Below are positions 19,226 to 28,050 of a DNA stretch of 64,000 nucleotides, piece after piece. The position numbers and the translations under genes are program-made. Source of the stretch: Dysgonomonas sp. 25 (GTDB lineage Bacteria > Bacteroidota > Bacteroidia > Bacteroidales > Dysgonomonadaceae); contig NZ_QVMN01000001.1 of assembly GCF_010501075.1 (NCBI RefSeq), forward strand, positions 62,001-126,000, read 5' to 3'. The stretch's first letter is position 1, and each line of letters opens with the position of its first letter. Under the pieces are notes generated by a model. It was not told where the DNA came from and made no database searches. It was given only the letters and a program-made list of their open reading frames with translations.

Positions 19226-19861
19226 ATGGCTAATATAAATACAGATACCGGCAGAAAAAAAGGAGGAAAAAGAAATAAACCACAACAAAAGACATTGCGT
19301 GTCGATTTCACCCCGATGGTGGATATGTTGATGCTCCTGATTACATTCTTTATGTTTTGTACAACGTTGGCCGTTCCGCAGGCAATGGATATTGTAATGC
19401 CATCAGACCAAAAGGATGATAATCCGCCCGAAGTGGTTGGCTCTAAGACAATAACATTGATTCTGGGTGAAGATAATAAGGTGTATTACTATCATGGCGT
19501 ACCAAACTATGAAGATTATAATTCATTGGTCGAAGCTAATTACAAAGACATACGTCCTATTTTGCTTGAAAAGAATAATGTATTGTTCAAACAAGTGAAT
19601 GATTTAAGAAAACAAGTTCGTTCGAAACAAATATCAGAGAGTCACTTCAAAGAGGAAATGGCTAAACTGAAGAAATCGAAAGAAAGTATAACTGTCCTGA
19701 TCAAGCCGACCGAAAATGCCCATTATGCGAATCTGGTGGATGTGCTCGACGAAATGCAGATATGCGGTGTTGGCAAGTATATGGTTGTTGATTTGGCAGA
19801 AGGAGATAAATTCTTATTGGAAAACCTAAAAACGAAAGGAGGTCTCACGGCACAGATGTAA
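19226..19861 (+). CDS. ExbD/TolR-type biopolymer transport protein, orphan
   Basis: A 211-residue protein with a Lys/Arg-rich cytoplasmic N-terminus, then the ExbD transmembrane block FTPMVDMLMLLITFFMF (residues about 30-48) carrying the conserved Asp, and a periplasmic domain with a Lys-rich helical insertion (about 125-160). ExbD works with ExbB to convert proton motive force into motion for TonB. No ExbB/MotA-like or TonB gene is adjacent, so its partner must be elsewhere. It is followed by a good terminator. Confidence 0.85.
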   Translation: MANINTDTGRKKGGKRNKPQQKTLRVDFTPMVDMLMLLITFFMFCTTLAVPQAMDIVMPSDQKDDNPPEVVGSKTITLILGEDNKVYYYHGVPNYEDYNSLVEANYKDIRPILLEKNNVLFKQVNDLRKQVRSKQISESHFKEEMAKLKKSKESITVLIKPTENAHYANLVDVLDEMQICGVGKYMVVDLAEGDKFLLENLKTKGGLTAQM

Positions 19862-19896
19862 CTAAATTATTATAAAAAACTCTTTCAGTTCAAAAG

Positions 19897-19927
19897 CTCC
19901 TACTTTGCTGGTAGGAGTTTTTTTGTT
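19897..19927 (+). terminator. Rho-independent terminator
   Basis: CTCCTAC (19897-19903) pairs with GTAGGAG (19911-19917), followed by a run of T. Confidence 0.85.
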
Positions 19928-20088
19928 TTGTAATGTATTGTATTTTAGTTGTTTATGAAATGTGTGCAAAAAAAATGAAAATTCTTGTAACGAAAATCCG
20001 GCCTGCCTCGTCTTATTTTTGAAAGCGATAATAAGGTACCTCGCAGATACTTGAAAAAAGAATTAATAAACAATAAAAAAATAAGATC

Positions 20089-20574
20089 ATGAAAAAGGTA
20101 GTTATAAGTTTAGTTTTGTTATTTGCAGTAGTTATGTCAGCCGGAGCCAACAATCCGGATAAGCTAATCGCCCAGCTTTCGAAGGAAAGCAATGCAACCA
20201 ATGTCAAAATAGGAGGTTTCTTGATGGCGATAGCCAAGCCTTTTATGGAGAAAGAAGCCGGCGAAGCTATGCCATTGGTCAAGGGAATCAAATCGATTCA
20301 CGTTTTGGCAGTAGATGGTTGTTCCGAAAGCCAGAAAAATAATTATGTTTCACTGATAAATAGCATAAAAGACGAAGGTGGGTACGAAACTATTGTGCAG
20401 GTCAACGATGCTGATTCTAAGGTGCGCATCATGTTGAAAACCGAAAAAGATAAGGTGAAGGGCATGTATATCTTTTGTGTAGACGATTCGGATATTGCTG
20501 TAGTCAAATTGCTTGGCAACATAAAAGAGAAAGATATACAGGAACTTATCGAGAAATATAGCAAAAATGATTAA
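20089..20574 (+). CDS. DUF4252-like secreted protein (paralogue 1)
   Basis: A 161-residue protein with a Sec signal (about 20 residues, ending AGANN). The mature part has the DUF4252 pattern: an N-terminal helix rich in polar residues, a central YETIVQVNDADSKVRIMLKTEKDKVKGMY-like beta segment, and a final LGNIKEKDIQELIEK helix. Two more members of the family follow in the same cluster (20666 and 22216), with an ECF sigma gene between. Function of the family is unknown; the sigma factor link suggests an envelope stress or signalling output. Confidence 0.75.
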   Translation: MKKVVISLVLLFAVVMSAGANNPDKLIAQLSKESNATNVKIGGFLMAIAKPFMEKEAGEAMPLVKGIKSIHVLAVDGCSESQKNNYVSLINSIKDEGGYETIVQVNDADSKVRIMLKTEKDKVKGMYIFCVDDSDIAVVKLLGNIKEKDIQELIEKYSKND

Positions 20575-20665
20575 TTTCGTTCCTTGAATGGATGCAGGAG
20601 TGCGCAAAGCGCTCCTCATCCTTTGCAGGAATAATCATCGAACGTAACATCAGAACAATAAAAGC

Positions 20666-21133
20666 ATGAAAAAATTAATTACATCCTTTGTCTTATTATT
20701 TGCAGTAGCACTGTCGGCTTTTGCCATTCATCCCGAGAAAATAATATCACAATTGAAGGAAGAAAAAGGCGTAGAAAAGCAAAGCATAAGCAAAGAGGAT
20801 TTCCCCAAAAATGCGGAAGCTGAACAGTCGGTTATACTTCGCGAGCTGGAAGCTATAAACGTTATTACGCTTGAGGAGTTCTCGCAGGATATCGCCCTAA
20901 AATACAAGGCATTGTTTAATGACCTCGAAGAAGCGGATGGTTACGAAACACTTATGCGTATAAATGATGAAGGCGAAACTGTACATATTATGTTGAAGAC
21001 AACAAATGATACGGTAGAAGGATTATATTTCTTTGCTATAGATGATGCCGATATTGTAATTGTAGAGCTAAAAGGAAACTTTAGCAAAGATGCAATCGAT
21101 GAATTTCTGGAAGAACATTCCGAAAAACCTTAA
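20666..21133 (+). CDS. DUF4252-like secreted protein (paralogue 2)
   Basis: A 155-residue protein with a signal peptide (about 20 residues, ending SAFA), then a domain parallel to paralogue 1: YETLMRINDEGETVHIMLKTTNDTVEGLY in the centre and a closing helix. Its N-terminal region is more acidic and shorter. It lies 91 bases after paralogue 1 and 12 bases before the sigma gene, so all belong to one operon by spacing. Tandem duplication is the simplest origin. Confidence 0.72.
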   Translation: MKKLITSFVLLFAVALSAFAIHPEKIISQLKEEKGVEKQSISKEDFPKNAEAEQSVILRELEAINVITLEEFSQDIALKYKALFNDLEEADGYETLMRINDEGETVHIMLKTTNDTVEGLYFFAIDDADIVIVELKGNFSKDAIDEFLEEHSEKP

Positions 21134-21145
21134 TTTCGCTGTTTG

Positions 21146-21658
21146 ATGGATGCAGAAATTTTCAAACAAAAATTTCTCCCATATCATCAGAAACTCTACC
21201 GGATAGCGTTCCGTATTGTACAGAATGAGGCAAATGCCCAGGATATTGTTCAGGACACTTACATCAAACTCTGGGAAAAACGAGACCAGTTGACTGATTT
21301 GAATAGCCCCGAAGCGTTTGCCATTACCATGTTGAAAAATCTTTGCCTCGACTTCTTACGAAGTCCTAATGCTAAACGAAAAGAAGAATATATCCCAACG
21401 ATGAAAGCTCATGAAAATAATGAAGATATATACCTGCCGAATAGCATAGAGATGCGGGATGAGGCCAACTATATCAGAGAACTGATAAAGAAACTGCCCG
21501 AGCAGCAACGATTAGTGATTATGTACAAGGATTGGGATGGTTATTCCACCGAAGAGATAGAGACGATGATGGGATTGAGTACGACGAATGTACGGGTCAT
21601 ACTCTCGAGAGCAAGAAAAACCGTACGGGAGCAATATTTAAAACTATGTGCAGGATGA
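21146..21658 (+). CDS. ECF-type RNA polymerase sigma factor
   Basis: A 170-residue sigma-70 family protein. Region 2 shows YRIAFRIVQNEANAQDIVQDTYIKLW (about residues 17-43), followed by the short linker and region 4 (KLPEQQRLVIMYKDWDGYSTEEIETMMGLS near 115-145, then a helix-turn-helix ending SRARKTVREQY). The ATG at 21146 is preferred to a TTG codon one triplet earlier. The stop overlaps the next start (ATGA at 21655), so the putative anti-sigma protein is translationally coupled. Flanking DUF4252 genes are the likely regulon. Confidence 0.92.
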   Translation: MDAEIFKQKFLPYHQKLYRIAFRIVQNEANAQDIVQDTYIKLWEKRDQLTDLNSPEAFAITMLKNLCLDFLRSPNAKRKEEYIPTMKAHENNEDIYLPNSIEMRDEANYIRELIKKLPEQQRLVIMYKDWDGYSTEEIETMMGLSTTNVRVILSRARKTVREQYLKLCAG

Positions 21659-22212
21659 AAACAGAAGATATAAAACAATTATTAGAAGCCTATTACGAGG
21701 GAGAAATATCTCCATCGGATGAGCAGCTGTTACTCGATTATTTCGGTAGCGATGCTGTTGCTCCCGAATTGGCAGACGAGGCTTATATCTTTATGCAGAT
21801 ATACGATGGGGAAGAAGTTCCTCCGGCCATAGGATTGGATGCCAAACTGGAAGCTCTTATCGACGATCTCGCCGCAAGTGAGGCAGGGGAGGAGAAACCT
21901 AAACTGCAACTTGTAGCCTCTAAAAAGAAAAGTAATATATTGGCTTGGTTCTCGGTAGCCGCCGCTTGTGCTGCTATCCTCATTTCAGTGATGTTCTTTG
22001 TAAACAAGCCACAGGATGCCGATCTGCCGCAAATGGCTTATCAGGATACCTACAGCGATCCGGATGAGGCATACATGGAGGCTGAAAAAGCATTGTTACT
22101 GATTTCGAATAAACTGAATAAAGGATTGTCGCAGGTTACGGAAGTGAATAATGACATAACCAAAGCGAATAATGTTGTAAACAATACGTTGAATACCCTT
22201 AAAACAAAATAG
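21655..22212 (+). CDS. Putative anti-sigma factor (single-pass membrane protein)
   Basis: A 185-residue protein starting at an ATG that overlaps the sigma stop by 4 bases. The acidic cytoplasmic N-terminal part (about 1-85, MKTEDIKQLLEAYYEGEISPSDEQ at the start) resembles the short zinc-less anti-sigma domains of Bacteroidota. A single membrane segment (ILAWFSVAAACAAILISVMFF) lies near residue 95, followed by a periplasmic Asn/Lys-rich helix. Overlap with the ECF gene is the main reason for the call; no sequence signature proves it. Confidence 0.65.
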   Translation: MKTEDIKQLLEAYYEGEISPSDEQLLLDYFGSDAVAPELADEAYIFMQIYDGEEVPPAIGLDAKLEALIDDLAASEAGEEKPKLQLVASKKKSNILAWFSVAAACAAILISVMFFVNKPQDADLPQMAYQDTYSDPDEAYMEAEKALLLISNKLNKGLSQVTEVNNDITKANNVVNNTLNTLKTK

Positions 22213-22215
22213 AAA

Positions 22216-22698
22216 ATGAAACTTAAAACGATTATAATCACATGCATACTCTTCTTCTCGGCTATAGGAATGTATGCGCAGGATAACAAGCTTTTCGAAA
22301 GATTCTCGAATAACAAGGAGATAACATCCGTTTATATTTCGAAGAGTATTTTGCGGCTTGCCCCAAGCATGGATCTCGGTGATGCCAATATCAGCAACCT
22401 GATAGGAAAACTCGATAAATTGGAGATATACACATCCGAAAATCCATCGGCAGTTGCGATGATGAAAAAAGAAGCTGCATCATTGATGAAAGGCAAAACT
22501 TATGAAAGCCTGATGACTGTGAAGGATGGCGATGAGAATGTCGATTTCCTGATAATGGCCGACGGGCAAAATATCAAAGAGTTTCTGATGGTGACAGCCC
22601 AACCGAATGAATGTACCATCATGCGTATATTAGGCAACTTCACGATGGAAGATATTCAGATGGTCATGTCCGAAAATAAGGACGGTAAAAAGAAATAG
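22216..22698 (+). CDS. DUF4252-like secreted protein (paralogue 3)
   Basis: A 160-residue protein with a signal peptide (about 20 residues, ending GMYAQ). The mature domain repeats the DUF4252 layout: ITSVYISKSILRL near 35, YESLMTVKDGDENVDFLIM near 95, and the closing LGNFTMEDIQMVM helix. It begins 3 bases after the anti-sigma-like gene and ends the operon at a strong hairpin. Ends of DUF4252 proteins 1 and 3 are more alike than either is to protein 2. Confidence 0.75.
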   Translation: MKLKTIIITCILFFSAIGMYAQDNKLFERFSNNKEITSVYISKSILRLAPSMDLGDANISNLIGKLDKLEIYTSENPSAVAMMKKEAASLMKGKTYESLMTVKDGDENVDFLIMADGQNIKEFLMVTAQPNECTIMRILGNFTMEDIQMVMSENKDGKKK

Positions 22699-22716
22699 TA
22701 ATTTCGAATAAAATAT

Positions 22717-22754
22717 AAGCAGGTTAGTTCGGTTAGGACTAACCTGCTTTGTTT
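22717..22754. terminator. Bidirectional terminator hairpin
   Basis: A 12-bp perfect stem, AAGCAGGTTAGT (22717-22728) with ACTAACCTGCTT (22738-22749), lies between convergent genes, with T-rich sequence on the plus side. Confidence 0.85.
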
Positions 22755-22761
22755 ATGCTCT

Positions 22762-23196
22762 CTACCACATGAGGACTATCTGAAAACTTTCAGTGTCGGG
22801 TTTCTGATAAGTGTCAAAATCGGAGTAGGTGACGTAAAATCTCATCCAATTAGGCTCGATTTCATAGTCATAGGTTTGCGTCCATAATACAGCTTCAGTG
22901 CCAGTCCATATTCCTTTGTGCAAAACGAATGGCATTACATTCTTTACATCATCATCAACTATCAGATAAGCTACTACTGCTCCGTAATCATATACACTAT
23001 AGGTCAGTTCGGGAATATGTACATCTGCATAGTAATTAGAACTTAACGATCCCGGTGTGCCGGAAAGAACCCAATCTTCGCTTTTGATGGTGACTGTTTT
23101 TGTAAAGAAATTAGCATCTCTACCGTCTCTTCCATCTTCACCTGTGCAAGAAACGAGTGTGATAGCTGTTAATAGGATAAATAATATCTTTTTCAT
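22762..23196 (-). CDS. Small lipoprotein with collagen-like GxD start
   Basis: A 144-residue lipoprotein (lipobox LVSC, Cys17) that begins with a short collagen-like GEDGRDGRDA run and then a beta-rich domain full of Tyr, Trp and Val. Proteins of this outline are common, uncharacterised envelope lipoproteins in Bacteroidota. It lies 46 bases downstream of the repeat-rich lipoprotein on the same strand, so the two may form one transcript. No enzymatic motif is seen. Confidence 0.65.
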   Translation of the reverse strand: MKKILFILLTAITLVSCTGEDGRDGRDANFFTKTVTIKSEDWVLSGTPGSLSSNYYADVHIPELTYSVYDYGAVVAYLIVDDDVKNVMPFVLHKGIWTGTEAVLWTQTYDYEIEPNWMRFYVTYSDFDTYQKPDTESFQIVLMW

Positions 23197-23242
23197 GGCC
23201 TAAAATATTTAGTTAATAATTAATTACTTTCATATTCTTTAT

Positions 23243-24730
23243 TCATCGTCTACCCGAACCGCGACTCGAAGATCGTCCACTACTGGAAGATGAGGATGAT
23301 GGTGAGCTGGAACTGCTGCTCGAAGAACTACTTCCATAAGAAGAACTGGAAGAAGAGGATGACGAACGACGGCTTTCCGCTTCTCTGCGTTCTCTGTCTT
23401 GTCTTTCTCTCGTTTCTCGTTGTTCCCTCTCTCTGCGTTCTTGATCTTCGCGCTGTCTGCGGCTTTCCGCTTCTCTGCGTTCTCTGTCTTGTTTCTCTCT
23501 TTCTTCTCGTTGCTCCCTGTCTCTGCGTTCTTGATCTTCGCGTTGTCTGCGGCTTTCCGCTTCTCTACGTTCTCTGTCTTGTTTCTCTCTTTCTTCTCGT
23601 TGTTCCCTGTCTCTGCGTTCTTGATCTTCGCGCTGTCTGCGACTTTCCGCTTCTCTACTTTCTCTATCTTGTTTCTCTCTCGTTTCTCGTTGTTCCCTCT
23701 CTCTACGGTCTTGAGCTTCACGATTTCTGCGGTTTTCCGCTTCTTTACGTTCTCTATCTTGTTTTTCTCTTTCTTCTCGTTGCTCCCTGTCTCTGCGTTC
23801 CTGATTTTCACGCTGCTTGCGATTTTCAGCTTCTTTATTGTCTGTATCTGAAGCAGTATTTCTGGAACTTGAACGAGTAGGGGATGTTGTAGTATTTCCT
23901 ATCTGGGAGTTTCTGTTCTCATCCCTTTCAGTCCTGTTTTTATCATTATTCTCTTTAGGATTTCTATCCGTAGGGCGTATTGCCGGTGCGTTTTCCGGAC
24001 GCGAAGTATTATTATCCCGCTCTGAAGTCCGTACTTCTCCGTTGTTGGGAGGGCGCGAGATAGGTCTATTGTTTCCTCTGCCGGAATCCCTTATATCAGC
24101 AGGCTTTTCCGGCTTGGGATTCGAAGGGCGTTCTCCTCCCGGCTTTTCCGGTTTATGTGGCCTCTCGGGTTTCCCCGGTTTATAAGGCGGTTTTGGTTTA
24201 GAGTTATATGGGGGTACTACTATCGGACTATAATAGTAGTCTTCGTAGTAGTAAGAAGGACTATAATAATCATAATCATAATTGTCGTAATAGTAGTTGT
24301 CGTAGTAATAATTATCATAATAGTAGCTGTCATTATAATAATTGTTGCTATAAACCGGCGAATAACCGGCGTAATATTCCTCTCCTTCGTATTCTTGATA
24401 ATTATTGGAATTATCGTCGAAAGCCAGAACAGGCATATTTAATAATGCCGGGATATTGTTTGCTACGGACGTATTGAGTTTTCCATTCAACTTGGATATG
24501 CTATCATTCTTGACTTCTTTCTTGATTTTCGTTAAAGGCGAATTATGAATTGTAGAATTTTTTAAGCTATCATTTATTACTATTGCCGAAGAATCATTGA
24601 GGCTTTCTTCAGAAACCTCTATAGACAACGGTTTGTCTTCTTCTGCTTGTTCATTCTCTCTTTCTCCTTTACAACCTGATTGTGACAGAACCAGGCATAG
24701 TATACATGCAAAATATAATATCTGTCTCAT
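23243..24730 (-). CDS. Repeat-rich surface lipoprotein (Tyr/Asp tract, charged 30-residue repeats, poly-Ser tail)
   Basis: A 495-residue protein with a lipobox near SGC (about Cys20). Its layout is modular: a Ser/Asn-rich linker to about 120, a Tyr/Asp-rich block (about 120-170) with repeats like YYDNYYYDN, a Pro/Lys/Gly-rich segment (about 175-215), and a disordered segment to 300. Five tandem copies of a 30-residue Arg/Glu/Gln unit (REAESRRQRE-type, residues about 301-450) follow, then a 45-residue Ser-rich tail ending in Arg/Gly. The charged repeats should form a long single alpha-helix. Function unknown; a spacer or cell-surface filament is plausible. The antisense frames across the repeat are artefacts of its composition. 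Confidence 0.7.
   Translation of the reverse strand: MRQILYFACILCLVLSQSGCKGERENEQAEEDKPLSIEVSEESLNDSSAIVINDSLKNSTIHNSPLTKIKKEVKNDSISKLNGKLNTSVANNIPALLNMPVLAFDDNSNNYQEYEGEEYYAGYSPVYSNNYYNDSYYYDNYYYDNYYYDNYDYDYYSPSYYYEDYYYSPIVVPPYNSKPKPPYKPGKPERPHKPEKPGGERPSNPKPEKPADIRDSGRGNNRPISRPPNNGEVRTSERDNNTSRPENAPAIRPTDRNPKENNDKNRTERDENRNSQIGNTTTSPTRSSSRNTASDTDNKEAENRKQRENQERRDREQREEREKQDRERKEAENRRNREAQDRREREQRETREKQDRESREAESRRQREDQERRDREQREEREKQDRERREAESRRQREDQERRDREQREEREKQDRERREAESRRQREDQERREREQRETRERQDRERREAESRRSSSSSSSSSYGSSSSSSSSSSPSSSSSSSGRSSSRGSGRR
23381..23830 (-). repeat. Five tandem 90-bp coding repeats
   Basis: Five in-frame units of 90 bases encode the Arg/Glu-rich 30-mers of the lipoprotein. 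Two of the five protein units are identical and the others differ at a few positions, so unit number may vary between strains. Confidence 0.85.
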
Positions 24731-25006
24731 GGCTCTTATTTTTTTTAAGAGTTAATAAATCTATTCTTAATGTGCACATGTATATATAGTGAAAATCGAT
24801 TCTCTTTACAAATTGACAATATAAACTATTGATGTGTGTGATTTAGGATGTTAATCATTTTGTTTTATTATCAATTTTATATATATGACTAAAAAAATCT
24901 TAATAGGTTTAATCGGATAATGAAAAAAATAAGTATACATATCATTTTTCTATATTTTTTGCTTTCTTTGTTTTGCCAATATCCGCTTATATTCACATAA
25001 ATAGAC

Positions 25007-25014
25007 TATATTTG
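25007..25014 (+). promoter_or_regulatory. Bacteroidota -7 promoter box (TATATTTG)
   Basis: It is a full match to TAnnTTTG, 20 bases before the DPP-IV start. The 304-base gap 24731-25034 is otherwise AT-rich, and I see no gene in it. Confidence 0.55.
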
Positions 25015-25034
25015 CCAAAAAGAATTACATAACA

Positions 25035-27194
25035 ATGAAAAAGATATTTGCTTTATTACTCGGTGGGCTGTTGTTGGTTGGTCTGCATGCCCAGAACTTA
25101 GAGTTAAAAGACATAACCGCCGGAAAATATTATGCCTATGGTGCTCCCGAAGTCGTTTCCTCTGCAGACGGAGAGCACTATTATCAGGCTGCGGATAAGA
25201 ATACCAAGATTATCAAATATTCTTATAAAACAGGACTGCCTGTAGAAACTGTATTCGACGCGAAAACAGCCCGCGAATGTAGCTTCGATTCGTTCCAAGG
25301 CTTTATTATGAGCCCCGATGAATATCGTTTGCTTGTATATAACGAGGCCGAATCTATCTACCGCCATTCATTCAAAGCGCAATATTATTACTACGATATC
25401 CGTCGCAACCATGTGCGGAAGTTGACTGAGAACAAAGGCAAACAGATGGTTCCGACCTTCTCGCGCGATGGACGTATGGCAGCCTATGTGCTGGATAATA
25501 ATATCTGGCTGGCAAAATTTGATTATGAAAGCGAATCGCAGGTGACTAAAGACGGTGCCTATGGTAAAATCATCAATGGGGCAACGGACTGGGTGTACGA
25601 AGAAGAATTCGGCACGACGGCTCTAATCGATTTCTCGGCTGATAATAACCTGTTGGCGTTTGTGAGATTCGACGAATCGGAAGTTCCGTTCTATCAGATG
25701 CAGCTCTATTTGGGACAGCTATATCCACCTGTGCAGACATTCAAATATCCAAAAGCAGGGGAGAAGAACTCGACCGTTTCGGTGCAGGTATTCGATATCA
25801 ACTCGATGACTACACGCAAGATGAAAATGCCCGAACAGGGAATAGAATACATCCCGCGCATACAATTCCTTCCCGAAGGAGACGAGTTGGCCGTGATGAC
25901 ACTCAACCGCGAGCAGAATGTATTTGCCATGTATTATGCCAATGCCCGTTCCACAGTTGCCCGTCAGATATTGCGGGAAGATAACGAGCGCTATATCGAT
26001 TCGGAGTTGTTGAATACTATTCACTTCTTTGGCAACCAGTTTACCTATGTCAGCGAGAAGAGCGGCTACAGCCATATCTACTTATATGACAACAATGGCG
26101 TTCAGCAAAAGCAGTTGACATCAGGCAATTATGATGTGACCGACTTGTTGGCTATAGACGAAGAAAAAGGCTTTGTGTATTATCAGGCGGCAGAAGAAAG
26201 TCCGCTGACCAGAGCCATTTATAAAGTAGAACTGAAAAAGGGTACAAAGACAAAATTGTCTACTCAAAGGGGCTTTAATACAGCTCAATTCAGCAAGAAC
26301 GGAAAGCATTATATCAATTCCTATTCTAATGCTACCACGCCTACACTTTCTACGGTGCATGACGCAACAGGTAAGCAATTGAGGGTGTTACAGGATAATG
26401 CTCCTTTGAAAGAGCGATTGGCATCCGTAAAGCTCCCGGTGAAGGAATTTATAACAGTGAAGGCTGCCGACGGCATTACGGACTTGAATGCTTATGTGAT
26501 GAAGCCTGTCGATTTCAATCCTTCGCGCAAATACCCGTTGGTGATGATACAATATAGCGGGCCAAACTCGCAAGAGGTACAGGATAGATATAAGGCAGAC
26601 TGGACAGACTACCTCACTACGCAAGGCTTTATCGTTGCCTGTGTAGATGGACGCGGAACAGGTGCCCGCGGACAGGATTTCCGCAAATGTACTTACCAGA
26701 ATCTGGGGATAATAGAATCGGACGACCAGATTGCGGCAGCACGCTATTTTGCGTCCCAATCATATGTCGACAAGGATAAAATTGCTATCTGGGGATGGAG
26801 TTATGGTGGCTACAACGTGCTGATGAGTATGAGCCGTGGCAATGGCATATTCAAAGCCGGTATTGCTATCGCACCCGTTACCGACTGGCGCTATTACGAT
26901 TCGGTATATGCCGAGCGTTTTATGCGCACTCCGCAACAGAACATGGACGGCTACGTAGACGGTTCGCCAAAGACATTGGCACGCAACCTGCAAGGAAACT
27001 TGTTGTTGATACACGGTTCGGCAGATGATAATGTGCATTTCCAGAATTCGATGGAATATGCCAAGGCATTAATCAATGCCGACAAGCATTTCGATATGTT
27101 TGTTTTCCCCGACAAAGACCATTCGATTCGTGGAGCGGCCAACCGCAACTACCTCTTCCTGAAAGTGACGAACTTCCTGAAAACGAATATGTAA
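25035..27194 (+). CDS. S9B dipeptidyl-peptidase IV
   Basis: A 719-residue exported serine peptidase: signal peptide (about 19 residues, ending GLHAQ), an N-terminal eight-bladed propeller (about 40-470, with the DWVYEEEF double-Glu motif near 180 that anchors the substrate amino group), then an alpha/beta hydrolase domain. The nucleophile is Ser589 in GWSYGGY, with Asp in GSADDNV and His in DKDHSI completing the triad. It removes Xaa-Pro or Xaa-Ala dipeptides from N-termini in the periplasm. lipA starts 10 bases after its stop, so they share a transcript. Confidence 0.95.
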   Translation: MKKIFALLLGGLLLVGLHAQNLELKDITAGKYYAYGAPEVVSSADGEHYYQAADKNTKIIKYSYKTGLPVETVFDAKTARECSFDSFQGFIMSPDEYRLLVYNEAESIYRHSFKAQYYYYDIRRNHVRKLTENKGKQMVPTFSRDGRMAAYVLDNNIWLAKFDYESESQVTKDGAYGKIINGATDWVYEEEFGTTALIDFSADNNLLAFVRFDESEVPFYQMQLYLGQLYPPVQTFKYPKAGEKNSTVSVQVFDINSMTTRKMKMPEQGIEYIPRIQFLPEGDELAVMTLNREQNVFAMYYANARSTVARQILREDNERYIDSELLNTIHFFGNQFTYVSEKSGYSHIYLYDNNGVQQKQLTSGNYDVTDLLAIDEEKGFVYYQAAEESPLTRAIYKVELKKGTKTKLSTQRGFNTAQFSKNGKHYINSYSNATTPTLSTVHDATGKQLRVLQDNAPLKERLASVKLPVKEFITVKAADGITDLNAYVMKPVDFNPSRKYPLVMIQYSGPNSQEVQDRYKADWTDYLTTQGFIVACVDGRGTGARGQDFRKCTYQNLGIIESDDQIAAARYFASQSYVDKDKIAIWGWSYGGYNVLMSMSRGNGIFKAGIAIAPVTDWRYYDSVYAERFMRTPQQNMDGYVDGSPKTLARNLQGNLLLIHGSADDNVHFQNSMEYAKALINADKHFDMFVFPDKDHSIRGAANRNYLFLKVTNFLKTNM

Positions 27195-27204
27195 TCCCAT
27201 ACGA

Positions 27205-28047
27205 ATGGCTCACGTTAAGAAACCGGACTGGCTCAAGATAAGGTTGGGAGGAAACGAACGCTTCACCCAGACCAAGCATATTGTAGAATCACATTGCCTG
27301 CATACGATTTGCTCCAGTGGACGCTGCCCGAATATGGGCGAATGCTGGGAGCGCGGAACGGCTACGTTTATGATAGCAGGTGATGTTTGTACACGTTCGT
27401 GTAAGTTCTGCAATACCAAGACGGGTAAGCCTTTGCCGCTTAATCCGGATGAGCCGGAGAATGTAGCCCGCTCTATCCAACTGATGAAACTGAAGCATGC
27501 CGTGGTGACTTCGGTCGACCGAGACGATTTGCCGGACTTTGGGGCAAATCATTGGGTAGAAACAATCCATAAGATAAAGGAACTAAACCCTGCTATTACC
27601 GTTGAGGTGCTGATACCCGATTTTCTGGGCAGGCGCGAGCTGGTAGATATGATATGTCAGGCGCTACCTGATGTGATAGCCCATAACATGGAAACTGTGC
27701 GTCGGCTGACGCCGCAGGTGCGCAGCGCCGCTAAATACGATGTCAGCCTGTCGGTGTTGAAATATATTGCGGTCAGCGGGCGGAAAGCCAAGTCGGGTAT
27801 TATGCTCGGGTTGGGGGAGACGAAAGAGGAAATCCTCGGACTGATGGACGATTTGTTGTCGGTCGGATGCAAAGTACTGACCATTGGGCAGTATCTTCAA
27901 CCATCTCGGAAACACCTGCCGGTGGTCGAATACATTACGCCCGAATCGTTTGACGAATTGAAATCGATTGCATACGGTAAAGGCTTTGATTATGTAGAGA
28001 GCGGGCCGCTCGTGCGTTCCTCCTATCATGCCGAAAATTGCTTGTAG
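27205..28047 (+). CDS. lipA: Lipoyl synthase (radical SAM)
   Basis: A 280-residue protein with both iron-sulphur sites. The auxiliary cluster motif is CLHTICSSGRCPNMGEC (residues about 32-48), and the radical-SAM motif CTRSCKFCNT (CxxxCxxC, near 66-75) follows. The C-terminal SSYHAENCL holds the conserved Ser-Ser. It inserts two sulphurs into octanoyl chains on carrier domains of 2-oxoacid dehydrogenases. Length is slightly shorter than the enterobacterial form, as usual in Bacteroidota. It overlaps no gene; a membrane protein follows after 3 bases. Confidence 0.96.
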   Translation: MAHVKKPDWLKIRLGGNERFTQTKHIVESHCLHTICSSGRCPNMGECWERGTATFMIAGDVCTRSCKFCNTKTGKPLPLNPDEPENVARSIQLMKLKHAVVTSVDRDDLPDFGANHWVETIHKIKELNPAITVEVLIPDFLGRRELVDMICQALPDVIAHNMETVRRLTPQVRSAAKYDVSLSVLKYIAVSGRKAKSGIMLGLGETKEEILGLMDDLLSVGCKVLTIGQYLQPSRKHLPVVEYITPESFDELKSIAYGKGFDYVESGPLVRSSYHAENCL

Positions 28048-28050
28048 AAT

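Noticed and set aside
23381-23830. Tandem repeats considered as a CRISPR array
   Set aside because: Units are 90 bp, contiguous, in frame and without unique spacers. No cas genes are present in the window.
23290-23880. Long open frames antisense to the repeat-rich lipoprotein
   Set aside because: They are Leu/Phe/Val/Cys-rich mirror images of Arg/Glu codons, follow the 90-bp repeat exactly and have no independent start signals.
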